A stretch of 14,000 nucleotides of DNA from Opitutales bacterium (GTDB lineage: Bacteria > Verrucomicrobiota > Verrucomicrobiia > Opitutales > Opitutaceae): the NCBI GenBank assembly GCA_021772595.1, contig JAJFLS010000617.1, positions 1 through 14,000 of the forward strand, written 5' to 3'. Both the position numbers and the translations under genes were made by a program. Positions 1 through 7,811 of the stretch are shown here, one piece after another. Position 1 is the first letter of the stretch, and every line of letters starts with the position of its first letter. Below the pieces are notes generated by a model that saw only the letters and a list, made by a program, of their open reading frames with translations, ran no database searches and had not been told where the DNA came from.

Positions 1-876
1 ATGAGGTTTTGGTCCCTTGGCTTCGACCGTCAGCGGCGCTTCGAGTTTCAGGGCCCAGAAGGGCAGGTCGATAAAATGGCTGCCCAGATCGGACATGGTG
101 CCGTTTCCAAAATCCCACCAACGGTACCATAGAGGACCTTCGAAATAGTCATTGTGGAATGGTCGGTCCGGGGCCGGTCCTTGCCATAAGTCCCAGTTCA
201 AACCCTTTGGTATCGGCTGGGATTTCTTTGGCCGGCGAATCACGATATAGCGATCCTTGGCATCGCGGGCCGCCTGCTCGCTTTCGTGCCAGCCCCAGGC
301 ACGCGAATTCCAGACATGAGCTTCGCGAACCTTGCCGATTGCGCCCGACTGAATCAGTTCGACCACGCGTCGATAATTATCGTTGGCGTGATTTTGCGTT
401 CCCATCTGCGTGACAACGTTCGCGTTGCGGGCCGCCATGCGAATGATGCGCGCCTCTTCGATGTTATAGGTCAGCGGCTTTTCACAGTAAACATGCTTGC
501 TCAATTGAAGCGCAGGCAACGTGGCAAAGGCGTGCGTATGCTCTGGAGTGGATACGACAACCGCATCAAATTCCTTCTCGTGATCAAACAATCTGCGGAA
601 GTCCGTTGCCTTCCGTGCTGTTGGGAAAAACTTCGCCGCTATTCCGAGCTTCTCCGCATTCACATCGCATAGGGCGACGATGTTTTCCTTCTCGAAATAA
701 CCGGTGTTACGTTGACCGCGATTGCCAATGCCTATCATCGCAATGTTGAGTCTTTCGTTCAGGTTGTGACCCCGCAAAATAGTGGGCGCCCAGATGGTCG
801 CGGCAGCTCCGGCGACGGCGCTGGTTTTGAGAAAGGATCGGCGGTTAATGCTTTTAGGGGTAAGTTGAGTGGTCAT
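1..876 (-). CDS. Gfo/Idh/MocA-family oxidoreductase, Tat-exported, C-terminus outside window
   Basis: This reading frame starts at 876 and stays open for 292 codons to the window edge, so the C-terminus is missing. Residues 11-20 (NRRSFLKTSA) followed by an Ala-rich stretch form a Tat signal, so the folded enzyme should be exported with its cofactor. Next comes a Rossmann nucleotide-binding fold: the Gly-rich loop is at about 48-55 (IGIGNRGQ) and the family lysine is in CEKP, residues 131-134. Members use NAD(P)(H) to oxidise or reduce sugar and cyclitol hydroxyls. The stretch DLGSHFIDLPFW (263-274) is the usual middle-domain block with a substrate-site His. The start codon is preceded by an A-rich stretch, not a clear Shine-Dalgarno. 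It lies 221 bp beyond the broken sulfatase, with a palindromic repeat between, so it may have its own promoter. Family assignment is firm; the substrate cannot be read from the sequence. Confidence 0.93.
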   Translation of the reverse strand, partial: MTTQLTPKSINRRSFLKTSAVAGAAATIWAPTILRGHNLNERLNIAMIGIGNRGQRNTGYFEKENIVALCDVNAEKLGIAAKFFPTARKATDFRRLFDHEKEFDAVVVSTPEHTHAFATLPALQLSKHVYCEKPLTYNIEEARIIRMAARNANVVTQMGTQNHANDNYRRVVELIQSGAIGKVREAHVWNSRAWGWHESEQAARDAKDRYIVIRRPKKSQPIPKGLNWDLWQGPAPDRPFHNDYFEGPLWYRWWDFGNGTMSDLGSHFIDLPFWALKLEAPLTVEAKGPKPH

Positions 877-1014
877 AATGATTTCTTGTTTCGGGGATTC
901 ATTCACCTCGCGCATTTATTTTAGTTTCAGGGGTTTTCTTACACCCGTTGCTCGAGTGTATCAAGTCGTTAACGTGTCCTCTCGGAATGAGGGGTGTTTT
1001 TTAAAGTGTCGTCA

Positions 1015-1090
1015 GGTAGGGTTGCCTGTCCCAGGCAACCGCAGCGGTTAATGCTACTTCCACGGCTGCTTGGGGACAAACAGCCCTACC
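1015..1090. repeat. 76-bp palindromic repeat (REP/MITE-like)
   Basis: The ends GGTAGGG (1015-1021) and CCCTACC (1084-1090) are exact inverted copies. With one gap, the imperfect match extends to about 27 bp on each side. Inside the left arm is a perfect 9-bp hairpin, GGTTGCCTG (1020-1028) with CAGGCAACC (1032-1040), around a 3-base loop. The right arm has a smaller one, GGCTG (1064-1068) with CAGCC (1081-1085). The element begins 8 bp after the sulfatase stop. It could be an interspersed palindromic repeat, a miniature transposon remnant or a transcription terminator; there is no T-tract, so a simple intrinsic terminator is less likely. Confidence 0.6.
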
Positions 1091-1097
1091 CATTTTG

Positions 1098-2295
1098 CTA
1101 TTTCGTATTGGCCTTTTCCGCTTCGAGCATCGAAAACAATGTTTTGACCATCTCGGGTTTAGTATCCCACAAATTGTTTTTCTCCGAAGGGTCTACGGCC
1201 AAATCATAGAGTTGGCCATCGGGCTCGTATTTGCCCACGTCATCCAATCCGCTCTCGCTGAGCGTTCCGTTGTCGGAAGTAAACACGATCAAGGTATTAT
1301 CATCTATTTCCAAATCCTTGAGCAATTGAACCAGATCCGCCATACCGTCGTCGATACGTCGAACCATGGTCGCATGGCGCCGGGCATGATCAGGCCACGG
1401 CTGCCCGTCATCTCCAGTCGCGTGGGCGACCTCGGGATGCATCCCACTGTCGATCGTTCCTTTTGCCGTATTGATTTGTCCATTACTGGAATCTTCATTC
1501 CACTGCTTGCCGCCTTTTAAACCACCGCCTTCGGGATAATTCCCCTCGTCGGTCAGGTGAGAGTCAGTGGGGATGCGTAACCCTGAATGCGGCGCAGTGT
1601 AGCACAGGTATATAAAGAACGGCTGTCGCGAATTCGTTTTACGATGATCCACAATCCACTTCTTCGCGCGGGCCGTAAACAAATCGGTTGAATAGCATTT
1701 CGCCAGGCGATCCGCCACATCGACAAAGCCATCGTAGAGCGGACGGTTGCCAACCTGGGGGTAGTGGTAGTGCGCATCACTATGCGCGGTATAGCCGTAG
1801 AAATAATCAAACCCTCGAAGCAGGGGATGGGACGGTTCGGTCTCGGGAGAACGGTCGCCTCGCACCGGTTCGATCACTAGCTTGTAAGGCCCGCCCTGAA
1901 CTCCCCACTTGCCAATCGCGGCCGTAGCGTAACCTGCAGTTTGCAAAACGGAGCCCAGGGTGTGCGTATTCGGCAATTCCGCATCGAAAGCGATGTTTCG
2001 TATCGCGGAATGCCCCTGATGCTGACCGGTCAAAAGGGAAGCCCTTGAAGGTACGGCATACTGGAGCCGAGCTATAATGCCGGGAAAGAATCATGCCCTC
2101 TCTGGCAAACTGATCCAGGTTCGGCGTCGAGAATTTCTGTTTTCCTTCACGTTGGTTCTGCCAAAGCACGCCGATATCGCCCGGCCCCAGATCGTCGCAT
2201 AAAACGAAGATGATATTCGGCCGATCCGCTGCCGTCAGAGAGCAGGCATTGATGAACCCAATGAGAACAAGAATACGTTTCCGGGCTCTATGCAT
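1098..2295 (-). pseudogene. sulfatase, broken by frameshift at the catalytic cysteine and by an internal deletion
   Basis: A formylglycine-dependent sulfatase gene that cannot give a normal product as read. The first frame (2295 to 2056) codes 80 residues: a signal-like start, FVLCDDLG with the metal-binding Asp pair, TPNLD, and SSAPVC ending at Cys80. The sulfatase signature continues as VPSRASLLTGQ only if one base of the GG pair at 2055-2056 is removed. Without that, translation runs on out of frame to 1807. The corrected protein would be about 398 residues, with GKWG (Lys129), a His-rich AHSDAHYHYP block and FTSDNG near residue 340. Right after SDNG it jumps to DGQLYDLAVDP, which normally lies near the C-terminus, so roughly 100-150 residues usually present, including a second active-site Lys, are absent. 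Two independent lesions argue for real decay; a sequencing error could explain only the first. Confidence 0.85.
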
Positions 2296-2327
2296 TTTTG
2301 TTACTTCTTCTTGATTTCAATGGGGGT

Positions 2328-3596
2328 TCAGATGCCGTGAAGTCCTGTTAAGGTACCGGTGCTGCTGGCGAAGCGATTCGTCTCGACTCCCATGTTCTGG
2401 AGCATGCTCAGGTAAAGATTGGGAAGGGGTGTATTGAAATCGCGGTTGTAGGCCAGGTGTTGGCCGTGACGGAAACCTCCCCCTGCGAGAATGACAGGCA
2501 AGTTGATATTGTTGTGGCTGTTTGCATCGCCCAGGTTGCTGCCGTAAAGGACCATGGTGTTATCGAGCAGCGTGCCATCGGTTTCCTCTACATCCTGGAG
2601 ATCCCCAAGGAGCTCGTTGAGCATGTCCATTTGCACCTGCTCGATTTCCGACAGCTGTCCAAGCTTCAGCTCATCTTTGCCGTGATGAGAAATGTTGTGG
2701 TAGCCACCATAGGAGCTGCCGTCCTCAAAAATCACTCCGGGTGTACGTTGGCCGCCCAAGAAAAGGGTGACCACTCGAGTGGAGTCGGTTTGGAGGGAGA
2801 GGCGCGACATGTCGTACATCATCCGGACCATTTCGAAAAACTGCTTTTTGTCGCTCGGGTAGTTCGGCATTTCCTGATCCACCGTGGGTCTGGGGCGGGT
2901 TTCCCACGCTTGCTGTTCAGCCAGCCGTTTTTCAAGGCTACGAACAGCTGTATGGAATTGATCAATACGTTCGCGATCCGAGGAGCTGACACGCTTTGTC
3001 AGATCCGATGTTTGGCCGAGGACGACGTCGAGTATACTTTCTTTTCGTCGTAAGCGTGCCAGTTGAGCTTCCATTGCTTTGCGATCGCCTTGCAGAAACA
3101 TTTTTTTGTAAAGCTCCGAGGCGTTTTGAATGGAAGGAATTTCGACACCGGCTTGCGTGTAGGACAGGCTCCGGACATCGTTAACGGAAAGGGACAGCGA
3201 ACGGAAACGTGTATGGTGGCCGACTTCATTGGCCATTACCTGGTCCAGGGAAATACTGTTGTGGAAACTGGCGCGTCCTGGATGCGGCGCTGCGGTCAGA
3301 AAGGCTTTGTCAGCCCGGTGCCCACCATCGACTCCCGGATGGGAGAGCCCGCTAAATACAGTAAACTGATCCCGGTGCGGAGCGATCTTCTCTAGGTAGG
3401 GAGAGAGTGTGTATTCCTTTCCGGTCGTCTCAGGAAAAAAGAGCTTGGGGATAAAACCGAGGTCCTGGCAGATGGCAATCATGCGCTTCGGGGCGGCCGT
3501 CGAACGAGTCGCCCCAAACGACTCCAGCAGGGGTAGGCAGAGGGTGACTCCAGTGGCGCGGAGGAAGGTTCGGCGGTTGATGGGGTTTGGGGTCAT
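2328..3596 (-). CDS. DUF1552 (HxxSHH) protein, Tat-exported
   Basis: A 422-residue protein of the DUF1552 family, whose function is unknown. I chose the start at 3596 because it places INRRTFLRATGVTLCLPLLE, a Tat signal, at residues 6-25; the frame stays open 68 codons further upstream but that stretch lies in the neighbouring gene. The defining motif is HNISHH at 300-305. Other landmarks are FSGLSHPGVDGGHRADKAFL (81-100) and the C-terminal NLYLSMLQNMGV. The fold is thought to be related to the alkaline phosphatase/sulfatase-like proteins, so metal binding is plausible but not shown. No Shine-Dalgarno precedes the start. It sits 67 bp after the large heme-motif protein and 32 bp before the sulfatase gene. 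DUF1552 and DUF1592-type genes are habitual neighbours in planctomycetes and verrucomicrobia, which suggests they act together at the cell envelope. Confidence 0.93.
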   Translation of the reverse strand: MTPNPINRRTFLRATGVTLCLPLLESFGATRSTAAPKRMIAICQDLGFIPKLFFPETTGKEYTLSPYLEKIAPHRDQFTVFSGLSHPGVDGGHRADKAFLTAAPHPGRASFHNSISLDQVMANEVGHHTRFRSLSLSVNDVRSLSYTQAGVEIPSIQNASELYKKMFLQGDRKAMEAQLARLRRKESILDVVLGQTSDLTKRVSSSDRERIDQFHTAVRSLEKRLAEQQAWETRPRPTVDQEMPNYPSDKKQFFEMVRMMYDMSRLSLQTDSTRVVTLFLGGQRTPGVIFEDGSSYGGYHNISHHGKDELKLGQLSEIEQVQMDMLNELLGDLQDVEETDGTLLDNTMVLYGSNLGDANSHNNINLPVILAGGGFRHGQHLAYNRDFNTPLPNLYLSMLQNMGVETNRFASSTGTLTGLHGI

Positions 3597-3610
3597 CGGT
3601 GTTTGGGGAG

Positions 3611-3660
3611 GTAATCGGTATTCGGTAATTGGTATTTTGTGATCTGTATTCAATAATTGG
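3611..3660. repeat. short degenerate tandem repeat in the DUF1592-DUF1552 gap
   Basis: The spacer contains related A/T-rich units such as AATCGGTATTCGG, TAATTGGTATT and AATAATTGG arranged head to tail. It covers most of the 67-bp gap and lies just upstream of the DUF1552 start, where a ribosome site would be expected. The unit is about 11-13 bases and degenerate. It may be a simple slippage product; no function can be assigned. Confidence 0.35.
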
Positions 3661-3663
3661 TGT

Positions 3664-6303
3664 TCACTTTTCCCTGAATAGCGGACTCTGTACGATTTCG
3701 TGAATGAGTGTACGAACGCCGAATTGCGACGCGCGACTCTTCTCGAGAATGGCGGCGACTTCATCGCGGTCGGCAAAGCGAACGGGTGCGCCGGTCGCAT
3801 AAACGAGGAGTTGTTCAGTTAGGTTGCGGGCAATTGCCTCTTCGTCTCGGAGCAGTAATTTTTTGAAATCAAGGATGTCCTTGAACCTGTCTCCCTCGGC
3901 CATCTTGCCAGAGTCATCGATTTCTTTAGCCAGGTAGTGAACGAATTCGTTGCCACTGCGGCCGACGCCTTCGATCCTTTTATGACCCTCGTTGAGCGAG
4001 CGGTAGTTATCGCGCCAACGGCCCATCACGTCAAAGCTCTCAAGGGCAAAGCCTGGTGGATCGATCTTCTTGTGACAAGTGGCGCAAGATGGATCCTCCC
4101 GGTGCTTGGCCAACAGCTCGCGAATCGTAGTGGCTCCCCGGATATCCGGTTCAACCGCAGGAACGGACGGTGGCGGTGGGGGCGGGGGATCGCCCAGGAG
4201 TTTCTCCATCACATAGACACCCCGCAGCACTGGCGAAGTCACGGTGCCATTCGCAGTGACTTTGAGCACCGAGGCCTGGGTGAGGATTCCTCCATGCGGA
4301 CTCTGTTTGGCTAACGGCATTTGCCGGAACGACGGGCCGTACACGCCGGCGATGCCGTAGTGCCGCGCGAGGCGTTCATCGACAAAGGTGTAATCTGCGT
4401 CGACGACGTTCCGGGCGGGCTGATTGCGTGTGATGAGGTCAGTAAAAAAGAGGCGCGATTCAGCCACGATCGAGTCAACGAGCCACCAGTCACCGGCGTA
4501 TTCCGGATAGAGCTCCCGATCAGGGTCGGTGGTGTTGATCTCGTCCAGCTTGAGCCATGAATCCAGGAATCTTTGCACGAAGCGCTCCGACTCAGGCTTG
4601 TCCAGCAGGCGATCGACTTCGGATCTAAGGGTATCCGCGTTTCGCAATTTTTTGTTCTCGGCAAGCTCGCGGAGTCGCTCGTCGAGCATCGATTCACCGA
4701 GGAATGCGGCTAGGCGTTCAGCGAGTGCGAAGTCATCGAGCTCACCCGGCTGAGAGCATTGGAAAAGAAATTCGGGCGATGCCAACACTGCCGAATAGGT
4801 GGCAATCATTGTATCCGTGAAACGATCACCATTCCTCAAAAGCTTTTTCGCATAAGCGTAAAACCGATTGAATTCTTTCGGTGCCACCGGTCGCCGGTAA
4901 GCGCGTTGCATAAAACGTTGCAAGAGGTCGTGAGCCTCTTTCTCAGGTTGAGCTGAGAGAGTCTCGATTCGACCTTCCTTCTCTTCGTAGGGGAGCTCGC
5001 CGAAGAGCTGGCGATAGGATGTCGGCGGCCATTCTTCGATAATTGGACCTTCGACTTCCAGCCAGTGAAAGGCGACCCCGGGATACCCGTCCGGATCGCT
5101 CTTCTGGATCGTGTGAGGAAGCGCCGGAAGCATGGGGCTGGGGATGCGCATACAATCGAGCTGGACCATGGCGCCTTTTTCCAGAAAAGCCTCCAACTTG
5201 AAGATCTGGGGCGCATCAGGAGGAGCTTCAAATACTCCAATAGGCAGCGTGCTTTGAATGTTCGGTTCGGCCAGAGTAGAAGAATAAACTTTAACCGGTT
5301 CACTCCGTTTCCCAGGAAAAATGCGGTCATTAATAGGAGTGGGAAAGCGCCGTTTGGCATCCAGGACCAGGTTCGGATAAAAGCGCGGTTCTTCTTCGCC
5401 TTCCCAATCGACGTAGTCGGTTTGTCGTAGTACAGATCGCGCCTTGAGACGAAAACGATAGTTCCCGCGAAGAGGAGTCTTAAATTTATTAAAGCCATAA
5501 TAATAAGGAGTGTAGGCTCCTCTGAAAATGGCTACGGACGCATCCTCTGGCCATTCAGGATAGGCTTCACCTTCTTTAGCGCGGTCGAATCGGTTCTTGG
5601 TAAACGAATCTTCGTCGTTGATCTGCAATCCATCCAGGGAAAGGGCCTGACGGCCCCACCCGGCATTTCCGGTGCCCCTCCACATTACCTGTTGCTCGCG
5701 AGCGTGATAGCGGCGGATCGTGGAAGCCGGTTTCTCGGCTGGAAAATCGATTGCCCTTCGCAGGGCGAACTCGGCGGCATCCAGGTAGGCGTCGACCTGC
5801 ACGTGGGACACATCGAGGGCAGTGCCGACTTTAGCGAAACCATGGACTTTGCCATCCAGCGGCAACAGATCAGCGATTTTTAGGTACGGATCAAATAAGA
5901 GGTCGCGAAGGATGTTCTCGTATTCGAAGCGGTTTAGTCGCCGCGAAACTGACCGGCCCTGTTTCAATGCCACCGTTTCCTGCTCCTCGATGATTCTGCC
6001 CGCAAGCTCAGCCACAACCGCTACGCGTTCTCCTTGGCTTAATTTACTTTTCTTTTTCGGCGGCATTTCGCCAGAGGCGAGCCGATCGTGAACCTTCACC
6101 CATATATCGGTAGTGTGGGGATCCTTGAGATTCCATTCCAATGAAAAGAGATCCAAATCTCCTTTCGTCTCCAGATCGTCATGACAATCCAGGCAGTGAT
6201 TCTCGAGGAGCGCGCTTAATGTATCCGGCAACTGCCCCCCAGTACAAATGGGCGCTAGTTGGATCAAGCATGGCAGGACGATTCCAATAAATCGTCTGTT
6301 CAT
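3664..6303 (-). CDS. large heme-motif protein, DUF1587-DUF1595-DUF1592-DUF1588-DUF1585 type
   Basis: An 879-residue exported protein of the multi-domain family common in planctomycetes and verrucomicrobia. The start at 6303 gives a clean signal peptide (MNRRFIGIVLPCLIQL). A c-type heme site, CLDCH, is at 37-41. Then follow a DUF1587-like region from about 121 (RRLNRFEYENILRDLL), a central part that may bind carbohydrate, a DUF1595-like helical block (LLQRFMQRAYRRPV), DUF1592 (the FALAERLAAFL region), and DUF1588 with its Pro run at about 706-712. A second heme-like site, CATCH, is at 740-744 and leads into KKIDPPGFALE. The C-terminal DUF1585 part contains EQLLVYATGAPVRF. Two heme sites suggest electron transfer, possibly taking electrons from an extracellular oxidation, but no reaction is established for the family. 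Longer starts at 6330 and 6408 are possible; none has a clear Shine-Dalgarno. It is the first gene of the minus-strand unit. Confidence 0.93.
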   Translation of the reverse strand: MNRRFIGIVLPCLIQLAPICTGGQLPDTLSALLENHCLDCHDDLETKGDLDLFSLEWNLKDPHTTDIWVKVHDRLASGEMPPKKKSKLSQGERVAVVAELAGRIIEEQETVALKQGRSVSRRLNRFEYENILRDLLFDPYLKIADLLPLDGKVHGFAKVGTALDVSHVQVDAYLDAAEFALRRAIDFPAEKPASTIRRYHAREQQVMWRGTGNAGWGRQALSLDGLQINDEDSFTKNRFDRAKEGEAYPEWPEDASVAIFRGAYTPYYYGFNKFKTPLRGNYRFRLKARSVLRQTDYVDWEGEEEPRFYPNLVLDAKRRFPTPINDRIFPGKRSEPVKVYSSTLAEPNIQSTLPIGVFEAPPDAPQIFKLEAFLEKGAMVQLDCMRIPSPMLPALPHTIQKSDPDGYPGVAFHWLEVEGPIIEEWPPTSYRQLFGELPYEEKEGRIETLSAQPEKEAHDLLQRFMQRAYRRPVAPKEFNRFYAYAKKLLRNGDRFTDTMIATYSAVLASPEFLFQCSQPGELDDFALAERLAAFLGESMLDERLRELAENKKLRNADTLRSEVDRLLDKPESERFVQRFLDSWLKLDEINTTDPDRELYPEYAGDWWLVDSIVAESRLFFTDLITRNQPARNVVDADYTFVDERLARHYGIAGVYGPSFRQMPLAKQSPHGGILTQASVLKVTANGTVTSPVLRGVYVMEKLLGDPPPPPPPSVPAVEPDIRGATTIRELLAKHREDPSCATCHKKIDPPGFALESFDVMGRWRDNYRSLNEGHKRIEGVGRSGNEFVHYLAKEIDDSGKMAEGDRFKDILDFKKLLLRDEEAIARNLTEQLLVYATGAPVRFADRDEVAAILEKSRASQFGVRTLIHEIVQSPLFREK

Positions 6304-6423
6304 AGGCCTGTCGTGGCGGGGCGAGGACATACAAAATAGAAAAAGAAATCTAGTTACTAAGCAACAATATAGCCATTCGATAGGATAGGCCCTCAATGCA
6401 GCGCACAAGGGCTGACCCTGTTC

Positions 6424-6567
6424 TTACCCTGGCCTCACTTTCGCGACTCTCCCGCACCGGCTTTGAGGGTTGAAGTCGATATCGCGCTGCCCACAGTTGG
6501 AACAGTAGTTGCCAGTCAATACTTGACCGCAATTGCTGCATTTACCCTGTTCCGAACTATCGTTCAT
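6424..6567 (-). pseudogene. N-terminal zinc-ribbon remnant of a DUF3667-type gene
   Basis: A 47-codon frame reading MNDSSEQGKCSNCGQ, then VLTGNYCSNCGQRDIDF, before it degenerates and stops. The spacing CxxC-8-CxxC (Cys10, Cys13, Cys22, Cys25) with the phrase YCxxCGQ is the signature of the N-terminal zinc ribbon of DUF3667 membrane proteins, which normally continue for 200 or more residues with several membrane helices. Nothing in the three minus-strand frames down to 6304 continues this convincingly, so I read it as the stump of a lost gene. The alternative is a genuine very small zinc-ribbon protein. It lies upstream of, and in the same direction as, the large heme-motif gene. Confidence 0.6.
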
Positions 6568-6818
6568 CTACTGAAAGCTACATGTAATTGACGTTGAATG
6601 GCAATTTATTACAGATCTTAAAACCTCAATGAAAATGCAGTAATGACCTTTTGTTTTTCTAAAGGGCTTCGATGTTGCCAGGGGTTGAACCGGAGACATC
6701 GCTAACTGATAGACCGTAGTCCTAGGTTACGGTAATAGGAAAACGTGAACAATGATGAAGGACGCGCGTTTTTTGATTTTATCAGCGACTGTTGCGCTGT
6801 AGATTGAATCTCGGCTTT
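6568..6818. other. divergent spacer with a hairpin; no gene seen
   Basis: This stretch separates the minus-strand block from the plus-strand block and should hold the promoters for both, but I cannot pick a convincing -35/-10 pair. It contains a perfect 6-bp inverted repeat, ACCGTA (6713-6718) with TACGGT (6728-6733), around a loop that includes the palindrome CCTAGG. A segment resembling a tRNA T-arm (6678-6694, minus strand) was seen but no cloverleaf could be built around it. Confidence 0.4.
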
Positions 6819-7685
6819 ATGAAACAATTTGATCGACGGCAATTTTTGAAATCCTCAGCAGGTTTGGCAGCGCTCGGCTCCATTCCTTTTTCACATCTCG
6901 CAGCGAAGCCCGGTCCACTCTCAGGGAAGATCAAGATCGCAGTAAAGTATCACATGATTGCCGAACCTGACTTGAGTGTTGTTGAGAAGTTTCGAATGTT
7001 GAAAGAAATTGGTTTTGACGGTGTAGAGCTGAAAACCGACGACCCGGCTGATGCGAACGAATTTGTGAAGGCTATTGAGGAGACCGGACTTCCGGTGCAT
7101 GGAGTGATCAATTCGGCGAATCCGGATATCGTAAGTGCCGTAAACCTTGCGAAGCGACTCGGTGGTGATTCGGTTCTTGTTCTGGCCAGTGAAGACTCGA
7201 AAAAATCTTACGATGAAAACTTCCGCCATTGGCAAGGACTGGTGCGGAAAGCGATACCGATGGCTGAAAAATCGGGCATCTATCTATGCATGGAAAACGT
7301 TCGCGCGACATTTCTAAAAACGGGTGAAGGAATGGCGCGGTTCATCGATTCTTTTGATTCGCCATTCGTGCGCTCCTATTTTGATATCGGAAACACGATT
7401 ACCTGGACCGAGCAATCGGCTGAACACTGGGCAAAGGCGCTGGGCAGCCGCGTATACAAACTCGACATTAAAGATCGTGGCCACCGGGAATTCGGCGATG
7501 CCAAACAGAAACGCAAAGGCATTACCACTGGAACTGACGGCGGCGAGGTCAATTGGGTGAGCGTTCGCGAAGAATTGAATCGCGTTTCATTCTCAGGCTG
7601 GGCGACTGCCGAAGTTGCCGGCGGGGACCGAAAACGACTCACGGGAATTGCTGGCTGGATGCGCGATGTTCTGGATCTCGTGTGA
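6819..7685 (+). CDS. sugar phosphate isomerase/epimerase-like TIM-barrel protein, Tat-exported
   Basis: A 288-residue protein of the xylose-isomerase-like TIM-barrel family (AP endonuclease 2 superfamily). The start at 6819 puts FDRRQFLKSSAGLAALG at residues 4-20, a good Tat signal; a TTG start nine codons earlier would only move the signal inward. Family members bind a divalent metal and isomerise or epimerise sugars, and some act on 3-keto sugars or keto-glycosides. Likely metal ligands are Glu159 (CMEN), Asp189 (YFDIGN), a His in KDRGH (about 222) and Glu265 (TAEV). VKYHMI and IGFDGVEL are the first barrel strands. It is the first gene on the plus strand, about 520 bp from the divergent heme-motif gene. 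Export of a usually cytoplasmic fold suggests periplasmic sugar processing together with the exported oxidoreductases here. Substrate unknown. Confidence 0.92.
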   Translation: MKQFDRRQFLKSSAGLAALGSIPFSHLAAKPGPLSGKIKIAVKYHMIAEPDLSVVEKFRMLKEIGFDGVELKTDDPADANEFVKAIEETGLPVHGVINSANPDIVSAVNLAKRLGGDSVLVLASEDSKKSYDENFRHWQGLVRKAIPMAEKSGIYLCMENVRATFLKTGEGMARFIDSFDSPFVRSYFDIGNTITWTEQSAEHWAKALGSRVYKLDIKDRGHREFGDAKQKRKGITTGTDGGEVNWVSVREELNRVSFSGWATAEVAGGDRKRLTGIAGWMRDVLDLV

Positions 7686-7725
7686 AGGTGAACGAAATAG
7701 AAAAGGAAATCGTATCCTGTTTTTA

Positions 7726-7793
7726 ATGACGGATCGGAGATCGGTCGCGAATTTTTAAATACCTCGGGGCTTGCCTCATTGGCGTCAACTTAA
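7726..7793 (+). pseudogene. decayed Tat-signal start of a lost exported enzyme
   Basis: An ATG at 7726 reads MTDRRSVANF and stops. If one base is added near 7745, it continues in the next frame as REFLNTSGLASLAST up to a stop at 7791-7793. RREFLxTSGLASLA is exactly the style of the Tat signals of the intact genes in this window. This looks like the first 20 or so codons of another exported enzyme, broken by a frameshift and cut off. Short matches like this can arise by chance, so confidence is modest. Confidence 0.35.
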
Positions 7794-7811
7794 GAAATTA
7801 CGAAACTAAAT

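Noticed and set aside
2457..3053. 198-codon plus-strand frame opposite the DUF1552 gene
   Set aside because: It is the antisense shadow of a well-conserved gene and has no family features of its own.
3597..3800. Longer DUF1552 protein starting at 3800
   Set aside because: The extra 68 residues overlap the coding end of the heme-motif gene and would bury the Tat signal deep inside the protein; the ATG at 3596 fits the family.
6350..6541. Continuation of the DUF3667-like gene in another frame (a stretch reading LVRCIEGLSYRM)
   Set aside because: It vaguely recalls a later DUF3667 segment, but the similarity is too short and loose to claim.
6671..6735. tRNA gene on the minus strand (T-loop TTCAACC, a TAG-like anticodon loop)
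   Set aside because: The T-stem has a mismatch, the anticodon-like loop lacks the conserved T at position 33, and no D-arm or matching acceptor stem can be built.
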